A stretch of DNA of 64,000 nt from Gordonibacter sp034932485 (lineage in GTDB: Bacteria > Actinomycetota > Coriobacteriia > Coriobacteriales > Eggerthellaceae). Of the stretch, positions 1 to 7,156 are shown in pieces. A program made the position numbers and the translations under genes. Under the pieces are notes generated by a model, which worked only from the letters and a program-made list of their open reading frames with translations, did not search any database and was not told the origin of the DNA. The first letter of the stretch is position 1; each line of letters begins with the position of its first letter. The stretch lies in the NCBI GenBank assembly GCA_034932485.1, contig JAYFOQ010000007.1, positions 1 to 64,000 on the forward strand, given 5' to 3'.

Positions 1-66
1 TCAAGGTTCTCGCCTCCCTTTCGGGGGGCAAGCTGTCGTCGTTTCCGGCGATCAGCGCAAGGAGAT

Positions 67-95
67 ACTTTACTCTTCCGTTTCCCTCGTGTCAA
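67..95 (-). promoter_or_regulatory. Strong leftward promoter (P2-like)
   Basis: On the minus strand there is a perfect -35 box TTGACA (90-95), a 17-bp spacer and a -10 box TAAAGT (67-72). It is preceded by an A/T-rich tract at about 96-120 that could act as an UP element. Transcription would start near position 60 and run off the left edge. Confidence 0.65.
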
Positions 96-205
96 GAACT
101 TTTTTTAAAACTTTCTAAAAAGTTCTGCGGTCGTTTGCTCGTGTTCTCAGCTTTGACCAGATCGAAGGCTCCGATACCGCGCTCTCCTCGAAACGCAGCC
201 TGAAT

Positions 206-234
206 ATAATACCCGCCACAGGGATACTTAGCAA
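206..234 (-). promoter_or_regulatory. Second leftward promoter (P1-like)
   Basis: On the minus strand there is TTGCTA (229-234), a 17-bp spacer and TATTAT (206-211), with an A-rich tract upstream near 240-255. It lies about 140 bp upstream of the promoter at 67-95, a tandem arrangement typical of rRNA operons. Confidence 0.5.
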
Positions 235-321
235 GAGGGTAATTTTAACTTTTTTTGAGCCGCGGATTCGAGGCTTGCAGGTTACCGTTTAATCCTTTAG
301 ACACTCTTATTCTCAGTCTTT

Positions 322-336
322 CTCTATACTATAGAG
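322..336. promoter_or_regulatory. Short perfect palindrome, possible operator
   Basis: CTCTATA, one base, TATAGAG forms a perfect dyad. It lies about 90 bp upstream of the P1-like promoter at 206-234. It could be a protein-binding site; nothing in the sequence names the protein. Confidence 0.25.
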
Positions 337-429
337 GTAGTATCAAGGTGCCGAGTAAATCGTGTGGGTGCGAATGTATGTTGCGGGGAAAGGGGCAAAC
401 GGAGAGAACCTCCTCTCCCCCTACAAGAA

Positions 430-457
430 GCGCCGACAACTTTTCAGCTGTCGGCGC
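430..457 (-). terminator. Probable terminator of the lgt-dfx transcript
   Basis: A 9-bp GC-rich inverted repeat (430-438 with 449-457) lies about 90 bp beyond the superoxide reductase stop. On the minus strand it is followed by a short T-rich stretch (TTCTTGT) only, so termination may be weak. Confidence 0.45.
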
Positions 458-548
458 CTTAATCAAAAGAAAGCTTTTGGATACAAAGCCCTTTACTGCC
501 CCTCTTCGCATCAATACGACGGGCCAGGTAACAAATTATTGTTGAAGC

Positions 549-929
549 TTAAACTTCCGCAACCCACAAACCATGGATATTGCAATACTCGTAAGCACGC
601 AAAGGCTTGTCTCCTTCAGCGACAACAAAGTTGGCAGCCGGCTGATCCTCAGACGTAAGCTGAACAATCTGATAGCCTTTCTCCGTAACCAGGCAGACAA
701 ACGTAATCCAGTGCTCAGGAGTCATGGGGTGCGGCACGCTACCTACAGCCACATGCACTTGGTTGCCATCAACCGTAATCACGGGCACATGCTTCTCAGT
801 TGCCGCATCGGTTGTATTAGCCGTAAGCTCTTCCATCTGTTCGCCACAGCAGACCAGCGGTACCCCACTGTCAAACGGTTTAATGGCTATATTCCCGCAA
901 TGCGTGCAATGATAAAACGTGACATCCAT
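549..929 (-). CDS. dfx: Desulfoferrodoxin (superoxide reductase)
   Basis: This is a cytoplasmic non-heme iron enzyme that reduces superoxide to hydrogen peroxide without making oxygen, a defence suited to anaerobes. The 126-residue protein has both family modules. The N-terminal rubredoxin-like centre uses Cys8, Cys11, Cys27 and Cys28. The C-terminal catalytic iron site has His47, His67, His73, Cys116 and His119, matching the His4Cys1 ligand set of two-iron desulfoferrodoxins and their usual length. The ATG at 929 was chosen because AAAGGGAG sits just upstream; an ATG 15 bases further up would lie ahead of that ribosome binding site. It follows lgt by 39 bases and is probably co-transcribed with it. 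Confidence 0.95.
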   Translation of the reverse strand: MDVTFYHCTHCGNIAIKPFDSGVPLVCCGEQMEELTANTTDAATEKHVPVITVDGNQVHVAVGSVPHPMTPEHWITFVCLVTEKGYQIVQLTSEDQPAANFVVAEGDKPLRAYEYCNIHGLWVAEV

Positions 930-968
930 GGCGCTCCCTTTCAATCTACGAATACATTGACTTATATG

Positions 969-1808
969 TTACTGCTCTGGTTCCATTTCGGGAAGACCCT
1001 TTTGAGGTAACTTCATCTTAACCGCATAAACCAGAACGCCCAAGCCCACCAAAATAAGGGGCACGGAGAGCAGCTGACCCATCGTGAGCCACCCACCCCA
1101 TAAATATCCTAGCTGCACATCGGGCTCCCTGATGAATTCGATGACAAACCGAAAACAACCGTACAAGATAAGGAACACCCCTAAGAACGTTCCCTGCGGA
1201 CGCGGTGGCCGTTTGCGTGACAGCAAGAACAGTACCAAAAATAGGATAACGCCTTCAAGTAGTGCTTCATAGAGCTGCGAAGGATGGCGCGGCATCATGC
1301 CAGCAGAACCGCCAAACACCACACCCCATGGCAGATCGGTAGGTGCACCCCACAGCTCACCGTTCACAAAGTTAGCCAAGCGACCAAAAAACAAACCAAT
1401 AGGAGCCGCCACACAACCCATATCGGCAAGAGTAAGATACGGAATGTGCGTAAGCTTTGCAGCAACGATACCCGAAAGCAACGCCCCCACCAATCCACCA
1501 TGAAAACTCATACCCCCATGGTTAAATGCAAATACCTCAAAAGGATGAGAGAGATAAAAACTCAATCCTTCGCCATAAAACATGATATAGCCTAAGCGGC
1601 CTCCTACAATAACGCCGATAATGACGCAAAACATAATAGTAAGTAATGAGTCTGCATCAACATTAACACGCCAACGCTTAGCCAAGCGATAAATAAGCAG
1701 CGCAGCACACACAAAACCAGCCACGTAGGCTACTCCATACCAACGTACCACAAGCGGACCTAGTGAGAATATCACCGGGTCAAGATTTTGATAGAGACTG
1801 TTCAGCAT
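969..1808 (-). CDS. lgt: Prolipoprotein diacylglyceryl transferase
   Basis: This integral membrane enzyme moves diacylglycerol from phosphatidylglycerol to the lipobox cysteine of prolipoproteins, the first step of lipoprotein maturation. The 279-residue protein has about seven hydrophobic segments. It carries the family signatures HGG-x-SFHGG near residue 100 and GR-x-xNF-x-NGE-x-WG near residue 145, which contain the essential His, Arg and Asn residues. Length is normal. It sits between a small Zn-ribbon gene and superoxide reductase on the same strand. Substrates in this window include the lipoprotein cytochrome at 20375. Confidence 0.96.
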   Translation of the reverse strand: MLNSLYQNLDPVIFSLGPLVVRWYGVAYVAGFVCAALLIYRLAKRWRVNVDADSLLTIMFCVIIGVIVGGRLGYIMFYGEGLSFYLSHPFEVFAFNHGGMSFHGGLVGALLSGIVAAKLTHIPYLTLADMGCVAAPIGLFFGRLANFVNGELWGAPTDLPWGVVFGGSAGMMPRHPSQLYEALLEGVILFLVLFLLSRKRPPRPQGTFLGVFLILYGCFRFVIEFIREPDVQLGYLWGGWLTMGQLLSVPLILVGLGVLVYAVKMKLPQKGLPEMEPEQ

Positions 1809-1840
1809 AGATGTCCTTTGCTCTCGCGGGTCAAGCTAAA

Positions 1841-1954
1841 GTGAGCGAGAGGCCCTACAGCATCCGAAACCGCACCATTACACCCTCTTCGCCTGCCTTA
1901 CAGCATAGCAAGGGATAGCTTGGTAGGGCAAAATCGGATGCTGCAGGACCTCAC
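1841..1954 (-). ncRNA. Long RNA hairpin, unknown structured leader or small RNA
   Basis: Arms at 1851-1867 and 1934-1950 form a 17-bp stem, with a further GUGAG/CUCAC pairing outside it. In the minus-strand RNA all 17 positions pair, two as G-U wobbles; in plus-strand RNA those two become C-A mismatches. This argues for function as minus-strand RNA. The roughly 66-nt loop can form an inner GCC-CUAC/GUA-GGC hairpin. It lies between the Zn-ribbon stop and the lgt start. It lacks the SRP RNA apical motif and has no T-run, so it is not a plain terminator. It could be an lgt leader, a processing site or an independent small RNA. Confidence 0.35.
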
Positions 1955-1993
1955 AACGTCGAGCAGCTGCAATAATCAACGAATACCGCAGCG

Positions 1994-2215
1994 TTAGTCT
2001 TTTCTTCCCATGCCGGCACCAACCTCAATGGCCGCAAAACGAACTTCTTCGCGTAACTGCGAGGGAATAACTTGCATGCTTGAAATTTTAGCGCCACATA
2101 CAGGACAGCGTAACGTAAACATAGCAAGATTGGCACGCACGACCATCATGGAGTCGTACCGACATACATCAAGATCGGAAGCGCCACAGGTTGGACAGGT
2201 AACCGCTTGACCCAT
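1994..2215 (-). CDS. Small zinc-ribbon protein
   Basis: This is a 73-residue protein with two CxxC knuckles (Cys8/Cys11 and Cys37/Cys40), a layout that binds one zinc ion. I do not recognise the family and assign no function. The ATG has a strong GGAGGAG ribosome binding site nine bases upstream. An extended -10 promoter at 2264-2272 is placed to start the transcript. It is the first gene of a likely three-gene unit with lgt and dfx. Confidence 0.7.
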   Translation of the reverse strand: MGQAVTCPTCGASDLDVCRYDSMMVVRANLAMFTLRCPVCGAKISSMQVIPSQLREEVRFAAIEVGAGMGRKD

Positions 2216-2263
2216 ATGCTCACGCTCCTCCGTCGTACCCTCACTTCATCCGCTGATATCGTC

Positions 2264-2272
2264 ATTGTAGCA
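2264..2272 (-). promoter_or_regulatory. Extended -10 promoter for the Zn-ribbon/lgt/dfx unit
   Basis: The minus strand reads TG, one base, TACAAT, an extended -10 element about 50 bp upstream of the Zn-ribbon start. No good -35 box is visible at the right distance. Confidence 0.45.
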
Positions 2273-2341
2273 GACTTCCGAAAAACGTAATATCACACAT
2301 CAATCACGCTTTCAGGGAAATACGTAGAGCCCGTAAAAACG

Positions 2342-2382
2342 AAGGCGTAGCCGTCTAGCCGATAGCCAGACAACTACGCCTT
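2342..2382 (-). terminator. Rho-independent terminator
   Basis: AAGGCGTAG (minus strand) pairs with CTACGCCTT across a loop that contains a further GTCT/AGAC pairing. The stem is followed on the minus strand by CGTTTTTA. It ends the transcript of the Cys-rich gene at 2457. Confidence 0.8.
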
Positions 2383-2456
2383 ACGTCAGTGACCCTACCG
2401 TCCCCACCTCAGACCTACGAACAAAGTCCTTTTGATACAAAAAGCAAGCATCACCT

Positions 2457-2747
2457 CTAGAGCAAGAAACGATTCGGATTACCGACACGACGGACCTCTT
2501 CAGGCACATCGGCAAGATTCGGACCATGCTCCAGAAAATGCTCGCAAAAGCGACAGACTTCTTTAATCGCCGCGTCATAATACCGCTCGGGGTTCAGCAA
2601 CACTTCGAGATCTGTTGCTACCGCATGCGTTGTGCGATTACAGGCCGCAAAGTGACAATCAGCCGGACACGGCTCACCGGGGGTGTTATGCGGACAACGC
2701 GACATCATCTCGTCGTCGCAGCCACGCTTTTCCCAACAATTCGCCAT
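2457..2747 (-). CDS. Small cysteine-rich protein
   Basis: This is a 96-residue protein starting MANCWEKRGC with nine cysteines, in the pattern C4, C10, C18, C27, C31, C36 and a C-terminal CRFC pair. The N-terminal NCWE...C feature resembles two-CW type Cys-rich domains, which suggests metal or Fe-S binding; no function is known. The ATG at 2747 is preceded by GAGGACGGAAG. A longer frame would run into the NifU-like gene. It begins 28 bases after the NifU-like stop, so the two are likely co-expressed and the partner hints at an Fe-S role. Confidence 0.65.
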   Translation of the reverse strand: MANCWEKRGCDDEMMSRCPHNTPGEPCPADCHFAACNRTTHAVATDLEVLLNPERYYDAAIKEVCRFCEHFLEHGPNLADVPEEVRRVGNPNRFLL

Positions 2748-2775
2748 GATCTTCCGTCCTCTTTGTGTCTCGACG

Positions 2776-3009
2776 CTATTCGGCAGCCGGAACAACCTTG
2801 GTCACACCAGGCACGCGTTCTTTCAAGATGCGCTCAACGCCATTAGCTAGCGTCATCTGAGACATAGGGCAGCCCTTGCATGCGCCCTGCAACTCTACCG
2901 TTACCACACCATCCTCGGCAACGTCGATTAGTTTCACATCGCCACCATCGGCCTGCAAGCTCGGACGAATAAGCTCCAGAACTGCAGCGACATCAGTTTT
3001 CTCGATCAT
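2776..3009 (-). CDS. NifU C-terminal-domain protein (Fe-S cluster scaffold/carrier)
   Basis: The 77-residue protein is a stand-alone Nfu domain that carries Fe-S clusters and hands them to apo-proteins in the cytoplasm. The diagnostic motif CKGCPMS is present near residue 44, with the LQADGGD motif near residue 18. The family length is normal for single-domain Nfu proteins. The GAAGGAG ribosome binding site lies about six bases before the ATG. The many Fe-S proteins in the window (8124, 9293) are plausible clients. Confidence 0.93.
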   Translation of the reverse strand: MIEKTDVAAVLELIRPSLQADGGDVKLIDVAEDGVVTVELQGACKGCPMSQMTLANGVERILKERVPGVTKVVPAAE

Positions 3010-3048
3010 AATTGACTCCTTCGTCAGTGAGATTATTTCTTGGGTGCG

Positions 3049-3057
3049 ATTCTACCA
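3049..3057 (-). promoter_or_regulatory. Possible extended -10 promoter for the NifU-like gene
   Basis: The minus strand reads TG, one base, TAGAAT about 40 bp upstream of the NifU-like start. The -35 region is weak. Confidence 0.35.
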
Positions 3058-3092
3058 TAGCGTACCAACAGCAATCAGGGCGGTTCGAAAAA

Positions 3093-3118
3093 GTGCGTGG
3101 GCGACACGGTGGCCGCAC
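3093..3118 (-). terminator. Possible terminator after the LCP-family gene
   Basis: A short stem (GTGCG with CGCAC) is followed by TTTTT on the minus strand, 18 bases beyond the LCP gene stop. The stem is only five clear base pairs. Confidence 0.4.
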
Positions 3119-3135
3119 AACCAAGCAACAGTGCT

Positions 3136-4635
3136 CTAAGCGACGGGCTTCCAATCCTTACCTAAAATAACCAGCACATCCGTCGTATACGTATAATACC
3201 CTGCCCCGACGATGGCACGACCAGAGCCCAACGCGGCAATAAGCTCCTCTGCCCGCGCTTTATTCTCATCGCCTTGATAGACAACCAGTGTTTCAGGGAA
3301 CTTATCACTTTCAGCATTGCCCACCTGAGTAACATTAAACCCGTCGGCTCGGAGTATATCGGCAACCTGAGCGCCGCCCCCCGTAACGCCTGCACCGTTA
3401 CGCACTTCCACCGTAAAAGAGCCGCGATCTATCTGACTGGCCGCCTTCTCATCAACCACGGGAGGCTGGCCAGCCTTAACAAGCGTCATCATACTTGTCC
3501 AAGCATTGCTCGACGAAACATAATACTGAACATCATTGCGCACCGCCTCATAACCGGGCACCTGAGCGATATAAATAGAGGGCGCCGCACTACCCTTCAA
3601 CTGCCCTGCAAGGGAAAGAGCAGCCGTACCAGATAGATCGGTCGTAAAGTCACCACCCACCGAATCTAGCAGCGTGGCAAACGGCAAAGTATCACCCGAC
3701 TCCAGCATACGTAAAGCAACCGAAGCAAAGAACTCACACTGGTTCACTGCCTGATCTTCAATGCCTTTTTTGAAGTTCTTTGCGCGTAGATAGGTCAACG
3801 CCGTGGTGCCGTCAAGCGTTTGAACACCAGTAGAAAGGTAGGCGTCTCCCGCAGTTGGATCGTCTACTTCCTGCTTGATATCAACCTCGATACCGCCCAA
3901 TGCATCAACCAACGACACCAGGCCCGGCGCATCAATCTTGGCATAGTGTGATATATCAACACCTGCAAAACTGGCAACTGCAGAAATAAGCGCCGCGTCG
4001 CCCTGGGAGGCGGCCTCGCGTAGCTTATGAGCTTTGCCATCTTTAAGCATAACCTGCAAGTTTGCAGGAACCGATATCAACGTTACCGCGCGTGAACCCT
4101 CGTCAACGCGAGCAAGGATAAGCGCATCGGGACCCTCCTCATCCGTTGCAGCAGAAGCTGCACCTAAATCAGCGGCCAACAGGGCATACCAAGGCGTTGC
4201 CTCCTTGGGAGCAACCAGTGCCGACTTCGCGTCAGAGTTTTTAAGACCCATCTTGGCATCAAGCGATCCAAAGAACGTCGCAACGCCCACACCAACAGCC
4301 ACCACAGCAACCACTACAACGGCTATTGCGATAGCAACAATGCGACGTATACGAGCCCTGCGCTGTATCTCCTGAGCAAACTCGCGTTTACCCACGCGGC
4401 GCGCGTACTCAGACGAACTTTCGCCCATAGCGGTAGAAGGCAAGAGTGTATCCACCACACCGCGAGCAGCACGCTGCTTTTTGCGCGTATTAGAAAATCC
4501 AACAGAATCGGCGTTCATGTGGCGCGACGAAGACCGCACGCGACGCTGCACGTGGGTACCTACCGTCGCAGAACGCATGCGGTGCGACGTGAGTTTTGAT
4601 TGGGCTGCTGTAAAGCCCTTTTTGCGTCCAAACAT
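3136..4635 (-). CDS. LytR-CpsA-Psr (LCP) family membrane protein with LytR_C domain, degenerate active site
   Basis: The 499-residue protein has a basic cytoplasmic tail (about 1-95), one transmembrane helix (about 96-120), a divergent LCP domain (about 150-360) and a C-terminal LytR_C domain (about 400-495). LCP enzymes attach glycopolymers from undecaprenyl carriers to peptidoglycan. Here the family's catalytic residues look changed: the usual Pro-Arg-Asp reads Pro-Ala-Asn, and the late Arg-rich helix motif (D-x-GR-xx-RQ) is not conserved, although the Tyr-Leu-Arg-Ala segment before it remains. It may be a non-catalytic relative. It follows murA by 17 bases, which ties it to cell-wall synthesis. 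Confidence 0.8.
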   Translation of the reverse strand: MFGRKKGFTAAQSKLTSHRMRSATVGTHVQRRVRSSSRHMNADSVGFSNTRKKQRAARGVVDTLLPSTAMGESSSEYARRVGKREFAQEIQRRARIRRIVAIAIAVVVVAVVAVGVGVATFFGSLDAKMGLKNSDAKSALVAPKEATPWYALLAADLGAASAATDEEGPDALILARVDEGSRAVTLISVPANLQVMLKDGKAHKLREAASQGDAALISAVASFAGVDISHYAKIDAPGLVSLVDALGGIEVDIKQEVDDPTAGDAYLSTGVQTLDGTTALTYLRAKNFKKGIEDQAVNQCEFFASVALRMLESGDTLPFATLLDSVGGDFTTDLSGTAALSLAGQLKGSAAPSIYIAQVPGYEAVRNDVQYYVSSSNAWTSMMTLVKAGQPPVVDEKAASQIDRGSFTVEVRNGAGVTGGGAQVADILRADGFNVTQVGNAESDKFPETLVVYQGDENKARAEELIAALGSGRAIVGAGYYTYTTDVLVILGKDWKPVA

Positions 4636-4652
4636 GGGTTAGCCCCGTTTCG

Positions 4653-5942
4653 CTAACAGGACGATGCTGAGTCGTCTACCGTCGCACGTACGACGTTGGC
4701 ACCCAGCGAACAGAGCTTGCCAACATAGTCTTCGTAACCGCGATCAATATGACCGATGTTGTGTACGCGTGTCTCGCCTTCAGCTGAAATGCCCGCCAAA
4801 ACAAGGGCTGCGCCAGCTCGTAGATCGGTAGATGACACGGGAGCACCCTGCAAGCCACCGACACCACGCACGATTGCATGATGATCTTCAATCGTAATAT
4901 CAGCCCCCATGCGAGCAAGCTCAGCGGCAAACATAAAGCGATTCTCGAACACATTCTCGGTAATAGCTGAGGTACCCTCTGCCCGAGCAGCCAACAACAT
5001 GAACTGCGCCTGTAAGTCGGTCGGAAAACCAGGATGCGGCAAAGTCTGAATATCGATAGGCACCAAAGGTCCCTCGCGACGCACCGTAATCCAGTCGGAG
5101 CCCACCTCCACTTCACAGCCCATAGCTTCTAACTTCATAATAGCCATACGAAGGTAAGCTGGATCGATACCGCGCACCGTCAGTGGACCGCCCATAAGCG
5201 CACCACCTACTAAAAACGTACCCGCCTCGATACGGTCGCCCACCGTCGTATGCTCGCAAGGATGCATCGATTCGAACGGCACTCCCTCGATTTCCATAAG
5301 CGACGAACCGCCGCCTGAAATGCGAGCACCCATAGCGTTAAGCATATTCACCAGATCGACTATCTCAGGTTCGCGTGCTGCGTTCTCAATAACCGTGGTG
5401 CCCTCAGCAACAACAGCCGCCATCAATAGGTTTTCGGTTGCTCCAACACTGGGGAAATCCAGTACGACATGCGCACCAATAAGACCATGGGGTGTAGTGG
5501 CCTCCAGAAAACCATGGTCGGTAACAAACACAACGCCCAAGGCTTCAAGCCCCACTAGGTGCATGTCGATATTACGTGCTCCAATTTGACACCCACCCGG
5601 CATGGCAACGCGCGCTCGACCAAACCGTCCGATAAGCGGGCCCAATACAGCGATACTGGCACGCATCTTTGACACCAATTCATAGGGGGTTTCCCACCGA
5701 TCCACCGAGGTGGTATCAACCAACAACGTATGTCCTTCGCGATCAACCTTTGCACCAAGACAGCGCAGCACATCAGACATGATAGAAATGTCTGAAATAA
5801 GAGGGACATTGCTGAGGGAGGTCTTACCTTGCCCCAATAGTGTGGCCGCAATAAGCTTAAGCGCCGAATTTTTTGCACCGGACACAACTACGTCGCCCGT
5901 CAGCACATTGTTACCTTGGACGATAATAATCTCTTCAGCCAT
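4653..5942 (-). CDS. murA: UDP-N-acetylglucosamine 1-carboxyvinyltransferase
   Basis: MurA adds enolpyruvate from PEP to UDP-GlcNAc, the first committed step of peptidoglycan synthesis in the cytoplasm. The 429-residue length is typical. The catalytic cysteine that fosfomycin alkylates is present as Cys118 in the loop GGCQIGARN, so the enzyme should be fosfomycin-sensitive in principle. SGAKNSALKL near residue 21 holds the conserved Lys-Asn pair. A good promoter lies at 6038-6067, and the LCP gene follows in the same unit. Confidence 0.97.
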   Translation of the reverse strand: MAEEIIIVQGNNVLTGDVVVSGAKNSALKLIAATLLGQGKTSLSNVPLISDISIMSDVLRCLGAKVDREGHTLLVDTTSVDRWETPYELVSKMRASIAVLGPLIGRFGRARVAMPGGCQIGARNIDMHLVGLEALGVVFVTDHGFLEATTPHGLIGAHVVLDFPSVGATENLLMAAVVAEGTTVIENAAREPEIVDLVNMLNAMGARISGGGSSLMEIEGVPFESMHPCEHTTVGDRIEAGTFLVGGALMGGPLTVRGIDPAYLRMAIMKLEAMGCEVEVGSDWITVRREGPLVPIDIQTLPHPGFPTDLQAQFMLLAARAEGTSAITENVFENRFMFAAELARMGADITIEDHHAIVRGVGGLQGAPVSSTDLRAGAALVLAGISAEGETRVHNIGHIDRGYEDYVGKLCSLGANVVRATVDDSASSC

Positions 5943-6037
5943 GTATGGTTCCTTTGCGCCCGTGCATATGACGGCCGGGCTTTCGCTCGTTATCGTATAC
6001 GCCGCTATCTACGGCGCGGAGGTTACAGCATTTGTCC

Positions 6038-6067
6038 ATTATAAAAAGTCAGACGGCCCTATTCCAA
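6038..6067 (-). promoter_or_regulatory. Promoter of murA
   Basis: The minus strand shows TTGGAA (6062-6067), an 18-bp spacer and a perfect TATAAT (6038-6043), about 95 bp upstream of murA. Confidence 0.7.
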
Positions 6068-6110
6068 CTTCCACAACGAAAGCAGAAGGAAAAACCTCTC
6101 AACACAAACA

Positions 6111-6135
6111 GGGTCCGGAGCGAAAGCCCGGACCC
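6111..6135 (-). terminator. Terminator of the rpsB-tsf transcript
   Basis: A perfect 8-bp GC-rich stem (6111-6118 with 6128-6135) is followed on the minus strand by TGTTTGTGTT and, slightly later, a T-run. It lies about 40 bases after the tsf stop. Confidence 0.7.
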
Positions 6136-6172
6136 CACACGTTAACTCGTTGTGTTTGCGCAATGAAAAAGC

Positions 6173-7039
6173 TTACGCCTCTTCACCTAGCATAAGACGC
6201 TTGAAATCGACAATCGCGATCTCGCCGCCCAGATTCTTAGCAACCTCAGCTGTATACTCAGACACACTCTGGTCAGGATTCTTCACGAAAGGCTGCTCGG
6301 TGAGTGTGCTCTCCTTGAAGAACTTCTCCAGACGACCAACAGCCATCTTTTCCTGGATAGCTTCGGGCTTACCAGATTCGGCAGCCTGAGCCATGTAGAT
6401 GGACTTCTCATGCTCAACCACAGCAGGATCAACCGACTCGCGCGTTGCAGCAACAGGAGCGGCAGCGGCAACCTGCATGGCCACATCGCGCCCATAAGCC
6501 TTAAAGGCGTCGGACGTGGGGTCAATACCCGTCACATCAAACTGCACCAGCACGCCAATCTTACCGCCACCATGAATGTAAGACGATACAGCGCCGCCTT
6601 CAACCACCGAGAAACGAGTAAGCTGAATATTCTCGCCCAGCGTGTGGATTGCGTCGGTCACCACAGATTCAACCGTCTCGCCATCGACGTCGGCAGCCTT
6701 CAGCGCCTCGAGGTCGGCCGGCTTAGCAGCTATAGCAACCTGAGCAATTTTTTCGGCATACGCCTTGAACTTATCGTTCATTCCCACAAAGTCGGTCTCG
6801 CAGTTCAGCTCAACTACAGCACCCGTCGTGCCGTCGGTCGAGACAAGTGCCATAACCGTGCCCTCGTTAGTAGCGCGGCCGGCCTTTTTGGCAACAGCGG
6901 CTAAACCGCGGGTGCGCAAAACGTCGACGGCAGCATCGATGTTGCCGTCAGCTTCGGCGAGGGCCTTCTTGCACTCCATCATACCCGCGCCAGTCATCTC
7001 GCGGAGCTCTTTAACCATGGAAGCGGTAATGTCAGCCAT
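6173..7039 (-). CDS. tsf: Elongation factor Ts
   Basis: EF-Ts recycles EF-Tu by exchanging GDP for GTP during translation. The 288-residue protein has the N-terminal UBA-like domain with the signature LREMTGAGMM-x-CKKAL (residues 10-27). The core motif NCETDFV (about residues 79-85) is also intact. Length is normal. The gene follows rpsB by about 117 bases, the near-universal rpsB-tsf order. Confidence 0.97.
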   Translation of the reverse strand: MADITASMVKELREMTGAGMMECKKALAEADGNIDAAVDVLRTRGLAAVAKKAGRATNEGTVMALVSTDGTTGAVVELNCETDFVGMNDKFKAYAEKIAQVAIAAKPADLEALKAADVDGETVESVVTDAIHTLGENIQLTRFSVVEGGAVSSYIHGGGKIGVLVQFDVTGIDPTSDAFKAYGRDVAMQVAAAAPVAATRESVDPAVVEHEKSIYMAQAAESGKPEAIQEKMAVGRLEKFFKESTLTEQPFVKNPDQSVSEYTAEVAKNLGGEIAIVDFKRLMLGEEA

Positions 7040-7095
7040 GATGATCCTTTCTGAGTAGGAGCCGCGTCGGGTCGAGACACGGCCTCGGTTTCAAA

Positions 7096-7127
7096 GCGCC
7101 GCTCCGACCCAAGGGGCGAAGCGGCGC
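7096..7127 (-). other. Hairpin between rpsB and tsf
   Basis: GCGCCGCT (7096-7103) pairs with AGCGGCGC (7120-7127). There is no T-run after it on the minus strand. It may tune the ratio of S2 to EF-Ts by partial termination or RNA processing; this is inference. Confidence 0.45.
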
Positions 7128-7156
7128 AGTCGTTCCTAAACGTGAGGTGCCAAGTG

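Larger units (their letters stand above)
1..548. other. Intergenic region in front of a probable stable-RNA operon
   Basis: No convincing gene is seen here; the reading frames present lack a ribosome binding site and protein-like composition. The left part holds two leftward promoters (206-234 and 67-95) with A/T-rich upstream tracts. A GC-rich 7-bp hairpin (12-18 with 23-29) lies in the expected transcript leader. The right part holds a 15-bp palindrome (322-336) and the probable terminator of the superoxide reductase transcript (430-457). The layout resembles the P1/P2 region of an rRNA operon whose genes lie left of the window; that identity is inferred. Confidence 0.5.

Noticed and set aside
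255..658. Short plus-strand reading frames in the left intergenic region
   Set aside because: No ribosome binding site, low-complexity or non-homologous translation, and overlap with the proposed terminator and dfx.
1841..1954. SRP RNA or T-box riboswitch
   Set aside because: The SRP apical motif and the T-box bulge sequence are absent; only a GGTG-like stretch resembles a T-box by chance.
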